DNA of 64,000 nt from DATAUD01 sp036268455 (GCA_036268455.1 DATAUD010000093.1:45587-109586), one strand, 5' to 3'; shown: positions 1 to 8,946, counted from the stretch's first letter. The notes: a model not told the origin generated them from the sequence alone. Translations and numbers: made by a program.

Positions 1-147
1 GATCTTCTTTGCTATATCTTCGCCGCCGGTCGCAATGAGCGCCATCGGTTCCTTGGGCAAACAATCGAAGTTGTGCTTGGCGCGGAACCTAGGCGCGTGG
101 CGCGGCTACCCGAAATCATCTTCAAGAGGGAGATAGCCAATGGTTGA
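1..147 (+). CDS. jetA: Wadjet protein JetA, C-terminal end only
   Basis: An open frame enters from the left edge and stops at TGA 145-147, giving the last 48 residues of a protein that ends in FKREIANG. Eight bases overlap the next gene, jetB. JetA is the MukF-like kleisin subunit of the Wadjet anti-plasmid complex and is encoded directly before jetB in known operons. The assignment therefore rests on position and coupling; the fragment is too short to identify by sequence alone. The rest of the gene, and the operon promoter, lie outside the window. Confidence 0.7.
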   Translation, partial: DLLCYIFAAGRNERHRFLGQTIEVVLGAEPRRVARLPEIIFKREIANG

Positions 148-778
148 AAAAAACATCGCACGTCAACACGTAATCGCCCGTCTGCTCACGGGTGCGGTGT
201 ACCATGATGATGATGGATACTGGCAGATGCTGACCGATGAGAAGCTCAGTTTCGCCAGCTATTTCGCAGAAATGGGTGTTCGGCTTGAAGTTGATGCGGA
301 AATGGGCATGGGCTTTCTTCGCCCGATGAATCAAGAGGAAGAGGAGGAGTTTGCGACTGCTGGCTATGCCCCACTCCCCAAAATCATTCCCCCGAAAACA
401 CTCGGCTATCTTCCGTCACTCATGTGTGCCCTGTTGCGCGAGGCACTCCAACATCATGAGGAAAACTCTCTTGAAAGCAAACATCTCTACCTAGATGAAA
501 CCCAGCTCATTGGCTTAATGCGACCATACCTGTCGGAGACCCAGGACGACAAGGCGTTGAAACGCGAGATTAGAAAAGTCATCACGCGTGTCGAGGAGAT
601 CAGCGTCCTCCACCGGCTTCCCAACCGCTCGGAGGTGATCTATCGTGTCGAGCCTATTGTGCGTGCTCGCATTCCCCTCAAACAGCTTCAAGAATTACTT
701 TCGCGCCTTAAGGAGATCAGCAAGGGCGGGGCACTTGCTGAAGAAAATGGCGACGAACTAGAAAAGGAGCAACCTTGA
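140..778 (+). CDS. jetB: Wadjet protein JetB (DUF4194, MukE-like)
   Basis: This 212-residue protein matches the usual length of JetB, the MukE-like winged-helix subunit (DUF4194 family) that bridges kleisin and SMC-like subunits in Wadjet. The central part carries the expected pattern of charged helices (around residues 95-150) followed by a short beta section, and the C terminus is acidic. ATG at 140 is preceded by a strong ribosome site, GAGGGAG at 126-132, with a 7-base spacer. It overlaps jetA by 8 bases and jetC by 4, so all four subunits are probably translated in a coupled way. Identification depends on both the family pattern and the very clear jetC and jetD that follow. Confidence 0.85.
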   Translation: MVEKNIARQHVIARLLTGAVYHDDDGYWQMLTDEKLSFASYFAEMGVRLEVDAEMGMGFLRPMNQEEEEEFATAGYAPLPKIIPPKTLGYLPSLMCALLREALQHHEENSLESKHLYLDETQLIGLMRPYLSETQDDKALKREIRKVITRVEEISVLHRLPNRSEVIYRVEPIVRARIPLKQLQELLSRLKEISKGGALAEENGDELEKEQP

Positions 779-3700
779 ACACGTCCGCGGCGATAGAACA
801 ACAGCTCCTGGACGTTTACCAAGAGGACGCTTCTGCTGGGTTTCGGTTGGATTATTTTGAGGCTTATAATTGGGGCACCTTCCACGAGCGCATTGGCCAC
901 GCAAAACTTGATGGCCAGACCGCTCTGCTGACAGGTGAGAACGGGGCCGGAAAGTCCACGCTGGCAGATGGCATTGTTACGCTCCTGGTTCCAACCAATA
1001 AAAGGAATTACAATGCCGCTTCCAGCGATGCAAAACGCGAGCGCTCCGAATCCGACTACATCCGTGGGAATATTGGCAATACCTACAACGAGCTTTCGGA
1101 ACGCGATGAACCAGTCTATCTCCGGCGGGACGGCGAATATTACACCGTTCTCCTCGGTGTCTTCAGAAACCGGCGGGATAACAAGGCCATCACACTCGCG
1201 CAGATCCTCTGGATAAAATCCAACGGTGATACGGCTAAATTGTTCATCATCGAGACGCGCGCGCTTACAATTGCGGACGATCTCGCCGGGTTTTCCAGCA
1301 TTGCAGGCATCAAAGAGACTTTAAAAAAAGAGCGGGACATCGAAACGATTGACAAGTTCCAAGCCTATTCGGAAAAGTTCCATCGATTTCTGCGACTTAA
1401 CGCGGACCGGAACCCGATGGACATCTTCAACCAAACGGTCGCGGTGAAGGACATCAAGAATCTTACCCAGTTCATCCGTGACTACATGTTGGAAGGCGGT
1501 TCCGCCGAAGAACTCTTCGCCAGCCTAAAGGAGCGTGTTCGGGAGCTGCGCACCACGCACGCGATGATTCTGACACAAAAGGAACAGCTTGCTGAACTTG
1601 AGAGTGTTTCCAAGCACGTCTCAAAGTTTCGCGCAGCTACTGAGACCCGGATTCAACTCGAACGGGAACGCGATGCCTTGGACGCGTTTTTCGCCCAAAC
1701 TGCCCTGCGCCTACGCGAGGCGCGCTCCATTCAGAACGTCGCTAATATTGAAACGCTCACCGGTAAACGCGACAACACTTTTCGGCAGAAGGAGACCACA
1801 GCCGCCGCCCTCACCGCACTGCGCGAGAGACAGAAAAGTTCCGAAAAGGGCAGCCAAATTGCTTCGCTGGAAAGTGAGATCGAAATGCTCGGCAAAACTG
1901 TTGAGCTGCTTCAGAAGAACCGAAAGCATTTTGATGCTCTGCTAGAAACACTGCATCCAAACCGTCGCGTTGATTCCTTTAGCGCATACGCGACGTTCCA
2001 GGCGCAACTTCCGGCCCAACTGCTAACCCTGACTGGACAATCCTCGGAATTCGATGCGAAGGAACATGCCCAGGAAAGGCGTGTTATTGAATTGCAACAA
2101 GAGTTCGAGAAAAACGACCGCGAGATCGGCATCCTTATTAAGCAGCACACTTCAATCGACGGCGAGGTGCTGGAACGCCGCGACCTTATTGCTGACATGG
2201 TGAAGATCCCGCGCAAGAATCTTCCATTTGTCGGCGAACTTATCCGGGTTCAAAGGAACGAGACGCGCTGGACCGGGGCCATCGAAAGCCTTCTTCGAGG
2301 CTTTGCCCTGACCATTCTTGTTCACCACGACAATTACAAGGAAGTTGACGCATTCGTCAGTGCAAACCGTATGCGTGGTCGGGTGGAATATTTTCCTGTT
2401 CCGATTGATATTCCTTCGCCCGGGACGAAGCCAAACGTAGCGACCGTAGCCGGGAAAATGGAGATTAAGCCAGACGCTGGAGGTTTTGGACGCTACATTC
2501 TTCGGGAATTAATCCGTCGGTTTGACCACCTCTGCTGTGAAACGACTGACAGCCGTTGGCATGATGCCGATCAAGCGTTGACGATCACGGGCCTGTTCAA
2601 AGGAAAAACAGGACGCCGGGTGAAGGATGACCGTCACGACATCAATGATCGCAGGAACTGGATCCTTGGCTGGTACAACCACGATAAACTGACCCTCATC
2701 CGTGCGCGGCAAAAGGAACTTGCTGCCCAAGGCGAAAAGGCAACAAAGGACTACCAAGCAGCGAAGAACGCTAAAGAAAACCACCGCAAACGCCTTGCAG
2801 CTGCACAAAACCTTATCGAAGCAGGCTTTACGTTCGATCAGATCAATCCGACTGAGATGGAAACTGCGATTGCGGCAAAGCAGACGCAACGGGACATATT
2901 GAAGAGGGATCCCGCCTTAGCGCAACTCAGCGGAGAGATCGCAATAGCGGCAAAGGATTTGAAAGAAAAGAACAAGGCTTACGAAGGCGCTGTTAGTGCG
3001 CTGGCCGTCGCCGAAAATGACGAGACGAAGAATTTGGAGGAGATCGAACGGCTCAAGAACCTCACTGCCAGCCAACCGCCAGAGTTGGAAGATTTGTTCA
3101 TTCTAATTCGCGAGCGCAGTCCAGAGCCAATCAAAGATATTGAGGGAATTGACAACAAAAAGGCTACCCTCCACCGGCTCTATACTGACGAGATTGGCAC
3201 TCAGACCATAAATGCTGGCAGCAGCACGAACGACGCTTTGGCGAAGATGGCTCAAATTGGAAATCATGAAGGATGGAACCACCTTCACGATGAGCTCGGC
3301 TCCTCACCGCCCGAGCACTTGAACGAGGCTACCATCGAGCGGTTTCAGCGAGTCGAGATGAGAATCCGGTTGGATGACATTCCCAAAAACGAGGAGAAGT
3401 TCAAACGATTGCTTCAGGAGAACGTCATCAGCGACTTCAATACCTTCCGTACGTCACTGGAGCACATGGAGCAGACGATTATTACCCGGATCACTCAAAT
3501 TAATACGCACCTTTCGAAGGTGGACTTTGACCGTCGTGAAGGTCTCCAAACCTATATCCGCCTGATTCCTGAAAAGACCAAGGACCTGATCGTCCGCGAC
3601 TTCCGTGTTCAGTTACACGGCGCACTGAAGGACATCCTCAACATCGACGAGGATCTCGAAGCGCGGGAGACCGTCTTCCATCAGGTCAATGCGCTCATTG

Positions 3701-4176
3701 AGGACGTGGACAAGGATCCAAAACGACGCAGCCACATCATCGATGTCCGCAATTGGTTTGATTTCAAAGCAGAGGAACGCTTCCGCAGCCCGGACAAACC
3801 GAAGGAAACTTACCAAGGTGCCATTGGTAAATCAGGTGGTGAGAAATCACGCCTTGCTTCGACTATTCTCGCTACTGCCATCGCCTACCAATATGATATA
3901 GAAATTGACCGGCCCGAGGGCGACACTTTCCGGTTCGTCCTGATCGACGAGGCTCTCAGCCGGATCGGTGACGAGTTTTCGGCGTATCTCTTCGAGATAT
4001 TCTCACGTTTCCACCTTCAGCTCCTCATTATCCATCCGCGCGACGCGAAGTTGCATATTACAGAAAAATTTGTGCGTCGCTACAATGTCGCTTTGAAGCC
4101 TGAACGGTTCTCATCGGTCGTCAACATGACCGTGCATGAGTTCCAAGAGTACAAAAATCGATTTGCAGCCGCGTGA
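775..4176 (+). CDS. jetC: Wadjet SMC-like ATPase JetC (MukB-like)
   Basis: This 1133-residue protein is an SMC/Rad50-like ATPase. Walker A is GENGAGKST at residues 54-62, the ABC signature SGGEK is at 1020-1024 and Walker B with catalytic Glu is LIDEA at about 1056-1060. Between them are two long charged coiled-coil stretches around a hinge-like middle (about residues 470-640). The size and layout fit JetC, the motor that extrudes DNA loops on small circular DNA so that JetD can cut them. The start is TTG at 775, in a TTGA overlap with the jetB stop. The 3' end overlaps jetD by 4 bases (GTGA). No disrupted motif is visible, so the motor looks functional. Confidence 0.93.
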   Translation: MNTSAAIEQQLLDVYQEDASAGFRLDYFEAYNWGTFHERIGHAKLDGQTALLTGENGAGKSTLADGIVTLLVPTNKRNYNAASSDAKRERSESDYIRGNIGNTYNELSERDEPVYLRRDGEYYTVLLGVFRNRRDNKAITLAQILWIKSNGDTAKLFIIETRALTIADDLAGFSSIAGIKETLKKERDIETIDKFQAYSEKFHRFLRLNADRNPMDIFNQTVAVKDIKNLTQFIRDYMLEGGSAEELFASLKERVRELRTTHAMILTQKEQLAELESVSKHVSKFRAATETRIQLERERDALDAFFAQTALRLREARSIQNVANIETLTGKRDNTFRQKETTAAALTALRERQKSSEKGSQIASLESEIEMLGKTVELLQKNRKHFDALLETLHPNRRVDSFSAYATFQAQLPAQLLTLTGQSSEFDAKEHAQERRVIELQQEFEKNDREIGILIKQHTSIDGEVLERRDLIADMVKIPRKNLPFVGELIRVQRNETRWTGAIESLLRGFALTILVHHDNYKEVDAFVSANRMRGRVEYFPVPIDIPSPGTKPNVATVAGKMEIKPDAGGFGRYILRELIRRFDHLCCETTDSRWHDADQALTITGLFKGKTGRRVKDDRHDINDRRNWILGWYNHDKLTLIRARQKELAAQGEKATKDYQAAKNAKENHRKRLAAAQNLIEAGFTFDQINPTEMETAIAAKQTQRDILKRDPALAQLSGEIAIAAKDLKEKNKAYEGAVSALAVAENDETKNLEEIERLKNLTASQPPELEDLFILIRERSPEPIKDIEGIDNKKATLHRLYTDEIGTQTINAGSSTNDALAKMAQIGNHEGWNHLHDELGSSPPEHLNEATIERFQRVEMRIRLDDIPKNEEKFKRLLQENVISDFNTFRTSLEHMEQTIITRITQINTHLSKVDFDRREGLQTYIRLIPEKTKDLIVRDFRVQLHGALKDILNIDEDLEARETVFHQVNALIEDVDKDPKRRSHIIDVRNWFDFKAEERFRSPDKPKETYQGAIGKSGGEKSRLASTILATAIAYQYDIEIDRPEGDTFRFVLIDEALSRIGDEFSAYLFEIFSRFHLQLLIIHPRDAKLHITEKFVRRYNVALKPERFSSVVNMTVHEFQEYKNRFAAA

Positions 4177-5354
4177 TTACCGTTCCTGAGCTCAAAGCGA
4201 AAGCTGCCGGCCGTTATAAAAGCACTCTTAAGAAATTGTTGCTTGGCAAAAACCCGTTTCCGGTCTCCATTCCTTACAAACGTCCAAGGCGGATTGGCGA
4301 TCCTAGCGCTATCCTTCATGTGAAAGAACTGTTGCGAAGTCAGTCCAAGGAAACGGTTGGCTTCGGCCCGACGGTTCAATTTGATGAGGCGAGCACCCGA
4401 CGCTTCGGCGCAGGAGCCCTGCCCGGAGCGATTACATTCGACACGCTCGAAGATTTGACACGCTATATCGGACGGCAGGTCGAGGCTAAACGGATTCTTG
4501 AACACGCCGGAATTGTGACGCGCGAATTCCCTGCGATCAACGCATGGACTGCAACTCGACTCAACCTGCTCTGCGAAGGCGATGTTGCAATGTGGCGTGG
4601 AATAACGAAAGTTGTTGCGCATTTCATCCAAAATCCGAAACCGTGGATTTATCCGCGAGAGGTGTTGCTTGGTCTTCCGACGAAATTCTTGGAGCAGAAT
4701 CACAGACCAATAATCGAAATTCTGGCTGAAGTGGCGCCAGCGACACTCAACGAGTGCTATACGAATTGGCAAGATCGGCTTGGATTGCGCTCCTCATCCG
4801 ACCTGGTTGAGGGTCGGTTCTTAGACCCTGCCCTCGCTCCTCATTTGCCGCAGCACATGCTCGCCCCAGTTTCGGAATGGAATCGGTGTGCCTTCGTTTC
4901 TCCAACGTGGGTCTTGATCGTCGAAAATCGGACCAGCCTGCTCACGCTTCCGAATCTAAGGGGATGTCTCGCGCTCCTCGGAAAAGGCTACGCTGTGACG
5001 AGACTTGCCCAAATTGAAAAATTGCATCGCGCCGAGACCTTCTATTGGGGAGACATTGACCAGCACGGCTTCGAGATTCTTGCGTCCCTCCGCGGCCATC
5101 TGCCGAAGGTGCTCAGTTGCCTTATGGACGAAGAAACACTTACTCTGTGTCACAACCAAATTGAGATCGAGAATGTCGATGCAACATTGCCGGGTGATTT
5201 CGTCGCCAGCCATCTAACCACTTCTGAAAGGGTGCTGTGGGAGAGGTGTGGCAACGAACACTTGCGGATTGAACAGGAACATATTCGGCGAGACGTGGCA
5301 ATCTCCGCCCTGAATGCTCTCGCAACAAAAGCCAGGAATTCCTTCAATACTTGA
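4173..5354 (+). CDS. jetD: Wadjet nuclease JetD (DUF3322/DUF2220, Toprim)
   Basis: This 393-residue protein has the layout of JetD: an N-terminal DUF3322 region and a C-terminal DUF2220 Toprim-like nuclease domain. Candidate metal-binding motifs are VLIVENR (Glu near residue 251) and YWGDIDQHG (Asp residues near 293 and 295), the usual Toprim Glu and DxD pattern. In Wadjet, JetD cleaves plasmid DNA bent by JetABC. GTG at 4173 is chosen because it forms a GTGA overlap with the jetC stop. The gene ends 27 bases from the convergent ImmA/IrrE gene, so it is the last member of the operon. Confidence 0.9.
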   Translation: MITVPELKAKAAGRYKSTLKKLLLGKNPFPVSIPYKRPRRIGDPSAILHVKELLRSQSKETVGFGPTVQFDEASTRRFGAGALPGAITFDTLEDLTRYIGRQVEAKRILEHAGIVTREFPAINAWTATRLNLLCEGDVAMWRGITKVVAHFIQNPKPWIYPREVLLGLPTKFLEQNHRPIIEILAEVAPATLNECYTNWQDRLGLRSSSDLVEGRFLDPALAPHLPQHMLAPVSEWNRCAFVSPTWVLIVENRTSLLTLPNLRGCLALLGKGYAVTRLAQIEKLHRAETFYWGDIDQHGFEILASLRGHLPKVLSCLMDEETLTLCHNQIEIENVDATLPGDFVASHLTTSERVLWERCGNEHLRIEQEHIRRDVAISALNALATKARNSFNT

Positions 5355-5381
5355 CGCAATTTGTCAGCGGCACGTGCCCGA

Positions 5382-6335
5382 TTACGTCGAACTTTCCAAG
5401 CAAACGGAGGCCACTGCGACCGTCGACGTTAATTTGCGAACATATACGCCCAGGGTCAGTGCCTCATGTCGATTGAAGAATGTCTCAAAAAAGAAGACAT
5501 GACGGTCTCCGTTGTCGTCGCAAAGGATTACTTCTGCTTCGCCGATAGGACCGCCTCTTTGCGCCCCACAATATCCTTCGATGTTGCCGAACACTTCCAC
5601 CTCGGTGAGCGTGCCAAACATTGCCGCGAATCGAGGCGACTGAATAAAGTAGCGGCAGGGATCATTCGGATCAAAATGGCTGGGGCGGCGTGACACATGA
5701 GGATGGCATGTAATTACGCCAATCAAGGGAATATCATCAAAGACGTTCTCAACGTATCTCCAAAGCGTGGAAGTGAGTGTATTGCCAAACACAGGATGGA
5801 GACGTTTAACTTCGGAAAATCTAACTGATCCACTTTTAGCCTCCTCAACAAATCGTCCACGGAGGAATAGAAGTCGCCCGGCTGTAAAGTTGGCTTCCGC
5901 CTCAATTGTGGCATGACATGCCGGCGTGACTGTGTGTTCATTGTCACCGAACATCACAGATCCATGCCAAGGTAGCAAATTATGCGCGATTTCATGCGCT
6001 TCCAACCATCGGTGCTTTTTCTCAGGCACGGACTGATCCAACATTATTCTTTTCTGATCGGGAAGATATAAAGCCCGGAGATCAAACTTCTTAATGACAT
6101 CTTTGAGTAACGAAGGGCGCCGAATTACCTGCTTCCCTGCGACTTTTATCTTACTAATCATCTGCGCCAGTATGCCGTCGTCATTCCCGGTGTAGTAGGC
6201 CCGATCCAGCTCAAGCAGCGCTCGAACCTGTTGAAGATCCAGCGGGGGCGGGGGATTGCCCAAGTCGCGCAATACACGCGCGACCCGATTGTCGATGTCA
6301 TTCTGAGTGCGAGCTTTAAGGATTAAATTCTTCAC
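5382..6335 (-). CDS. ImmA/IrrE family metallopeptidase (DUF955)
   Basis: The 317-residue protein carries a zinc-peptidase motif HEIAH at residues 114-118 and, downstream, EAEANFTAGRLL (about 145-156), which supplies the third ligand in the ImmA/IrrE family. Such proteases commonly cleave a partner XRE regulator and so release expression of mobile elements or stress genes. An XRE gene lies directly upstream in the same operon, 24 bases away, so it is the likely substrate. The residues beyond about 200 are not assigned to a domain. Start is GTG at 6335; no clear ribosome site is visible, suggesting coupling to the gene before it. It is last in a four-gene minus-strand operon. Confidence 0.85.
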   Translation of the reverse strand: MKNLILKARTQNDIDNRVARVLRDLGNPPPPLDLQQVRALLELDRAYYTGNDDGILAQMISKIKVAGKQVIRRPSLLKDVIKKFDLRALYLPDQKRIMLDQSVPEKKHRWLEAHEIAHNLLPWHGSVMFGDNEHTVTPACHATIEAEANFTAGRLLFLRGRFVEEAKSGSVRFSEVKRLHPVFGNTLTSTLWRYVENVFDDIPLIGVITCHPHVSRRPSHFDPNDPCRYFIQSPRFAAMFGTLTEVEVFGNIEGYCGAQRGGPIGEAEVILCDDNGDRHVFFFETFFNRHEALTLGVYVRKLTSTVAVASVCLESST

Positions 6336-6359
6336 ACCGATCGCCGATGAAGCGTTCGG

Positions 6360-6839
6360 TCACTTGACAGAAGAAATTAACGCCGTAAACTCTTCCAAGG
6401 CAGAGCGTTCTTCTACAGTGAGCTTGGCAATTGACTCGGAACGCGCCGCGAACCGAACAGCTTCTCGGGCAAATCCTATGTCTCGAGGAGTAGCCAGTCC
6501 AGCCAATTCCATCAGTCTGCCTTCTGGCAACTTAAACTGTCTTGCCAATTGATAAACTGTGCGAGGCTCGGGGACAAAATGAGTGTCCTGCTCAATGCTA
6601 ATAACTTCCGCGAGGTCAACATCTGCCTGATCGGCAAGTTCCTCTGCGCTCATTCGCAGATTTCGCCGCATCAACCCAATCAAACGTCCAAATGCGAGGC
6701 GAAGTTCCGGAGCCAAATCTAACACAGATGCACTGGCACGTCCGGCCTCTGCAAACTGTGGAATTCCGGCGCCAATCACATCGTCTCCTTCAAACTTAGC
6801 AATTCTTCTCGCCTGTTCTTTCGTAATTTCGAATTTCAT
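6360..6839 (-). CDS. XRE-family helix-turn-helix regulator
   Basis: This 159-residue protein has an N-terminal segment of about 45 residues of unknown role followed by an HTH_XRE-type fold (residues 48-112), with MRRNLRMSAEELADQADV as the typical first helices. It is likely a repressor of its own operon and the target of the ImmA/IrrE peptidase coded just downstream. The start overlaps the stop of the GNAT-like gene by 4 bases (ATGA), so expression is coupled. The combination of XRE and ImmA is familiar from integrative elements and phages; its pairing here with a GNAT-like and an RHH protein is less usual. Confidence 0.8.
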   Translation of the reverse strand: MKFEITKEQARRIAKFEGDDVIGAGIPQFAEAGRASASVLDLAPELRLAFGRLIGLMRRNLRMSAEELADQADVDLAEVISIEQDTHFVPEPRTVYQLARQFKLPEGRLMELAGLATPRDIGFAREAVRFAARSESIAKLTVEERSALEEFTALISSVK

Positions 6840-7462
6840 TGTTTCATCAGCTCCTCTCTAATTCGGCGCGCCCGTTCCGGGCTCGCCTCAAAATAACGGA
6901 GTTGTTGCTTGTGAGCGTCTGGACCGAGATCGCTCATTTCGAACTTGGTCCTGTAATAACTTTCCGACTGCGGTAGCGAATGTAAACCGAATCTCTCCTG
7001 AAAACCCTCGTGTCCGCTTCGAGCAATTGCAGCCAGAATCAGGGCGGTGCCCACGCCTGCAAACTGCCGACTGCCAAATAAATCCTTGCGATTCCAAGGA
7101 GCCGCTTGAAGGAAATCAATGTAAACAAGCGGCTTGCCAATCTGGCCAGACAATCGAGCATTTTTGGTCAAATCCACCATCATCAAGCCTTGCAGACGAT
7201 TTTGGCAGATGACAGCAAAGTTTTCGACGCCCAGCAACCCCTTAGAAAAACTCATTTTCTTACGCCAGTTCCAATGCAAGTCTTGAGGCCACTTCACTTG
7301 CGGTATCTTCTTCGCAATCAACTCCGCTTTTGCCCGTTCAAGTTCAGGAGCCCACTCTTTTTCCCACTCTCCAGCCCACGAATCGGAGGCCTCGTCATGC
7401 AATTGGGCTTCTGCAGGTTCCTGTGTCCGTTCCTCGACGAGAAATATCGGATGGATCGCCAT
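6836..7462 (-). CDS. GNAT-like acetyltransferase domain protein
   Basis: The protein has 208 residues. The N-terminal 50 are acidic and rich in Glu and Trp, without a recognised domain. The rest resembles a GNAT fold: a beta strand VYIDFLQAAPWN (113-124), an acetyl-CoA loop RQFAGVGTALI (132-142) matching the Q/RxxGxG/A pattern, and SESYYRTKFEM near 167-177, in the place of the usual YxxxGF motif. Substrate is unknown. Several GNAT proteins paired with ribbon-helix-helix antitoxins acetylate aminoacyl-tRNA, and an RHH gene lies 2 bases upstream, so a toxin role is possible. However the companion XRE and ImmA genes could equally mean a regulated enzyme. Assignment as GNAT is moderate; the function is not determined. 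Confidence 0.55.
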   Translation of the reverse strand: MAIHPIFLVEERTQEPAEAQLHDEASDSWAGEWEKEWAPELERAKAELIAKKIPQVKWPQDLHWNWRKKMSFSKGLLGVENFAVICQNRLQGLMMVDLTKNARLSGQIGKPLVYIDFLQAAPWNRKDLFGSRQFAGVGTALILAAIARSGHEGFQERFGLHSLPQSESYYRTKFEMSDLGPDAHKQQLRYFEASPERARRIREELMKQ

Positions 7463-7464
7463 AA

Positions 7465-7677
7465 TTACAGAAGCATAAGCTCTGCCTTATCTTTGGTCGC
7501 ATCATTCTCAAAAAAGAGCTTGTCGCCCGAGCGAGCTCGGCGATCAATCATCTGGTAAAGTCGAAGAGCCTGCCGAAGTACGGAGGTCTTCGTGATATCC
7601 TTTGAAGACGCAAGGTCGTCCAAAGCCGTCATCTCGGCATCGGTTAAATTAAGGGTCATCGTCTTTTTCGTTTGCAT
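7465..7677 (-). CDS. Ribbon-helix-helix (CopG-like) DNA-binding protein
   Basis: From the ATG at 7675-7677 this is a 70-residue protein with a ribbon-helix-helix core: strand MTLNLTDAEM, helix ALDDLASSKDI, and TKTSVLRQALRLY. RHH proteins bind DNA as dimers and often serve as antitoxins or autoregulators. It is the first gene of the four-gene operon, 2 bases before the GNAT-like gene, which fits an antitoxin-first order. An upstream TTG would add 18 residues, but that stretch overlaps a likely promoter (7701-7731), so the shorter form is preferred. The C-terminal 25 residues are charged, as expected for a partner-binding tail. Confidence 0.7.
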   Translation of the reverse strand: MQTKKTMTLNLTDAEMTALDDLASSKDITKTSVLRQALRLYQMIDRRARSGDKLFFENDATKDKAELMLL

Positions 7678-7700
7678 AAGCCTGTAATCAGTTACTGGAA

Positions 7701-7731
7701 ATAATAAACACCATTCTAAGTATTTAGTCAA
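7701..7731 (-). promoter_or_regulatory. Candidate promoter of the RHH-GNAT-XRE-ImmA operon
   Basis: On the minus strand TTGACT (7731-7726) is followed by TTTATT (7708-7703) with a 17-base spacer or TATTAT (7706-7701) with 19. The ATG at 7677 lies about 25 bases on. The region is very AT-rich compared with its surroundings. Motif-based only. Confidence 0.4.
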
Positions 7732-7763
7732 CAGAAAATATATAAAAAACCATCAAAAAGTAC

Positions 7764-7791
7764 TTGCTAATATATAAATATTGGCTAAATT
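7764..7791 (+). promoter_or_regulatory. Candidate promoter of the CBASS operon
   Basis: TTGCTA (7764-7769) and TAAATT (7786-7791) are 16 bases apart in an AT-rich divergent region and lead to the small ORF at 7838 and the nucleotidyltransferase at 7906. Motif-based only. Confidence 0.4.
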
Positions 7792-7837
7792 TTCAACGTG
7801 AAAACAGTAAAAAATAGTGAATCCGAGGCCAGGAACA

Positions 7838-7909
7838 ATGGCAGAACAGGCCGTCGCCGTGGACTGGCCAATTCATTATGAGCCGCAACTGAAAGAAAAA
7901 ACCGTATGA
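7838..7909 (+). CDS. 23-residue leader ORF overlapping the CD-NTase start
   Basis: ATG at 7838 is preceded by GAGGCCAGGAACA, which contains a credible ribosome site (AGGA). The reading frame runs 23 codons and ends in TGA at 7907-7909, overlapping the ATG of the CD-NTase gene (7906-7908) as ATGA. The peptide begins MAEQAVAVDW and ends LKEKTV, with no hydrophobic segment. No related protein is recognised. The CD-NTase itself has a weak ribosome site, so translation of this ORF could feed the downstream gene. It may alternatively be an accidental frame; coding status is unproven. Confidence 0.4.
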   Translation: MAEQAVAVDWPIHYEPQLKEKTV

Positions 7910-8946
7910 TAATCCGCAATTCATTTGATGACTTTTTGGGCAAGATAAGCCTGGACAAAACCCGGCGCGAAAAGATCATGACAGCCCACAATAACGTGCG
8001 CGACCTTTTGGCGAATGATGAAGAGGTTGGCCCAGTATACTTCGAAACATTTCTCCAAGGTTCGTACCGGCTCGGGACCGCGGTGCGACCCCAAGGGGAT
8101 GGTTCGTATGATGTCGACGTTGTTTTGGTTTTGAATCTGAAGGACTTCGCTGGTCCTAATTCCGGGATGCCATCGGCGCACTCTGTAATTGCGTGGCTTG
8201 TACGACGATTGACCAGCTACCCCGTGTACGCAACAAAAGTCAAAGCAGGCAGGCGTTGCGTCCGAATCGATTACGCCGATGGTTTCCACATGGATATCAT
8301 CCCTGCGCACTGCGACGGCGACACCGACGCCCCTTTGCTTGTGCCTGCAAATTGGGGCCGGTCGCATCCCAAGGGATTCAGAAGTCATTGTGTTCGGATT
8401 CATGCGGCCTCGAATGAAAAATTCTACGCTGTTGTTAAAATGCTAAAGTGGTGGCGGAACATTCATTTTGGAGACGAAAGCAGTCCACGATCAATTTTGC
8501 TCACGACCATTGTGAGCGATCACATTTCGAAGGCAGCTTCTGTTGATGAGGCGTTGGTCGAAACGATGGAGTCGCTGCGCTCGTTTTTCTCGAAGAATTT
8601 CTCGGTTCCAGAAGTTTGCAATCCATCATTACCGGAGGAAAAACTTTCGGCAAGCTGGTCATGGCTCGACTATCACGAGTTCAAAACGAAGTTTGCATCA
8701 GCGACCACAGCCGCTCGCCAAGCCTTCGATGCCAAGGATGAAGAATCAACGATTAAGCGTTGGAACGCCAACGAACTTTTTAAAGAAACATTTCCGAAGG
8801 CCCTCTATGGCCTAGACGAGGAGGCCAGGGCTTTGGCAAACGCAATGCGTTCGGGAAGCCTATTTACATCCTCCATAGGAGTCGTCAGCAGTGTGGCATC
8901 GCCAGGGAAAATCCCGGTGCCTTATACGCGCTATTTTGGCCACTGA
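7906..8946 (+). CDS. CBASS cGAS/DncV-like nucleotidyltransferase (CD-NTase)
   Basis: This 346-residue protein has the SMODS-type nucleotidyltransferase core: QGSYRLGT at 51-58 (the GS motif), YDVDVVLVL with catalytic Asp69 and Asp71, and FHMDIIPA with the third Asp at 130. CD-NTases make a cyclic oligonucleotide when phage infection is sensed, which then switches on an effector. The C terminus reads YTRYFGH; in systems with an E2-like partner the C terminus is the conjugated part, so this tail is worth noting. The stop is 1 base before the E2-like gene. The nucleotide product cannot be read from the sequence. Clade was not determined. Confidence 0.88.
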   Translation: MIIRNSFDDFLGKISLDKTRREKIMTAHNNVRDLLANDEEVGPVYFETFLQGSYRLGTAVRPQGDGSYDVDVVLVLNLKDFAGPNSGMPSAHSVIAWLVRRLTSYPVYATKVKAGRRCVRIDYADGFHMDIIPAHCDGDTDAPLLVPANWGRSHPKGFRSHCVRIHAASNEKFYAVVKMLKWWRNIHFGDESSPRSILLTTIVSDHISKAASVDEALVETMESLRSFFSKNFSVPEVCNPSLPEEKLSASWSWLDYHEFKTKFASATTAARQAFDAKDEESTIKRWNANELFKETFPKALYGLDEEARALANAMRSGSLFTSSIGVVSSVASPGKIPVPYTRYFGH

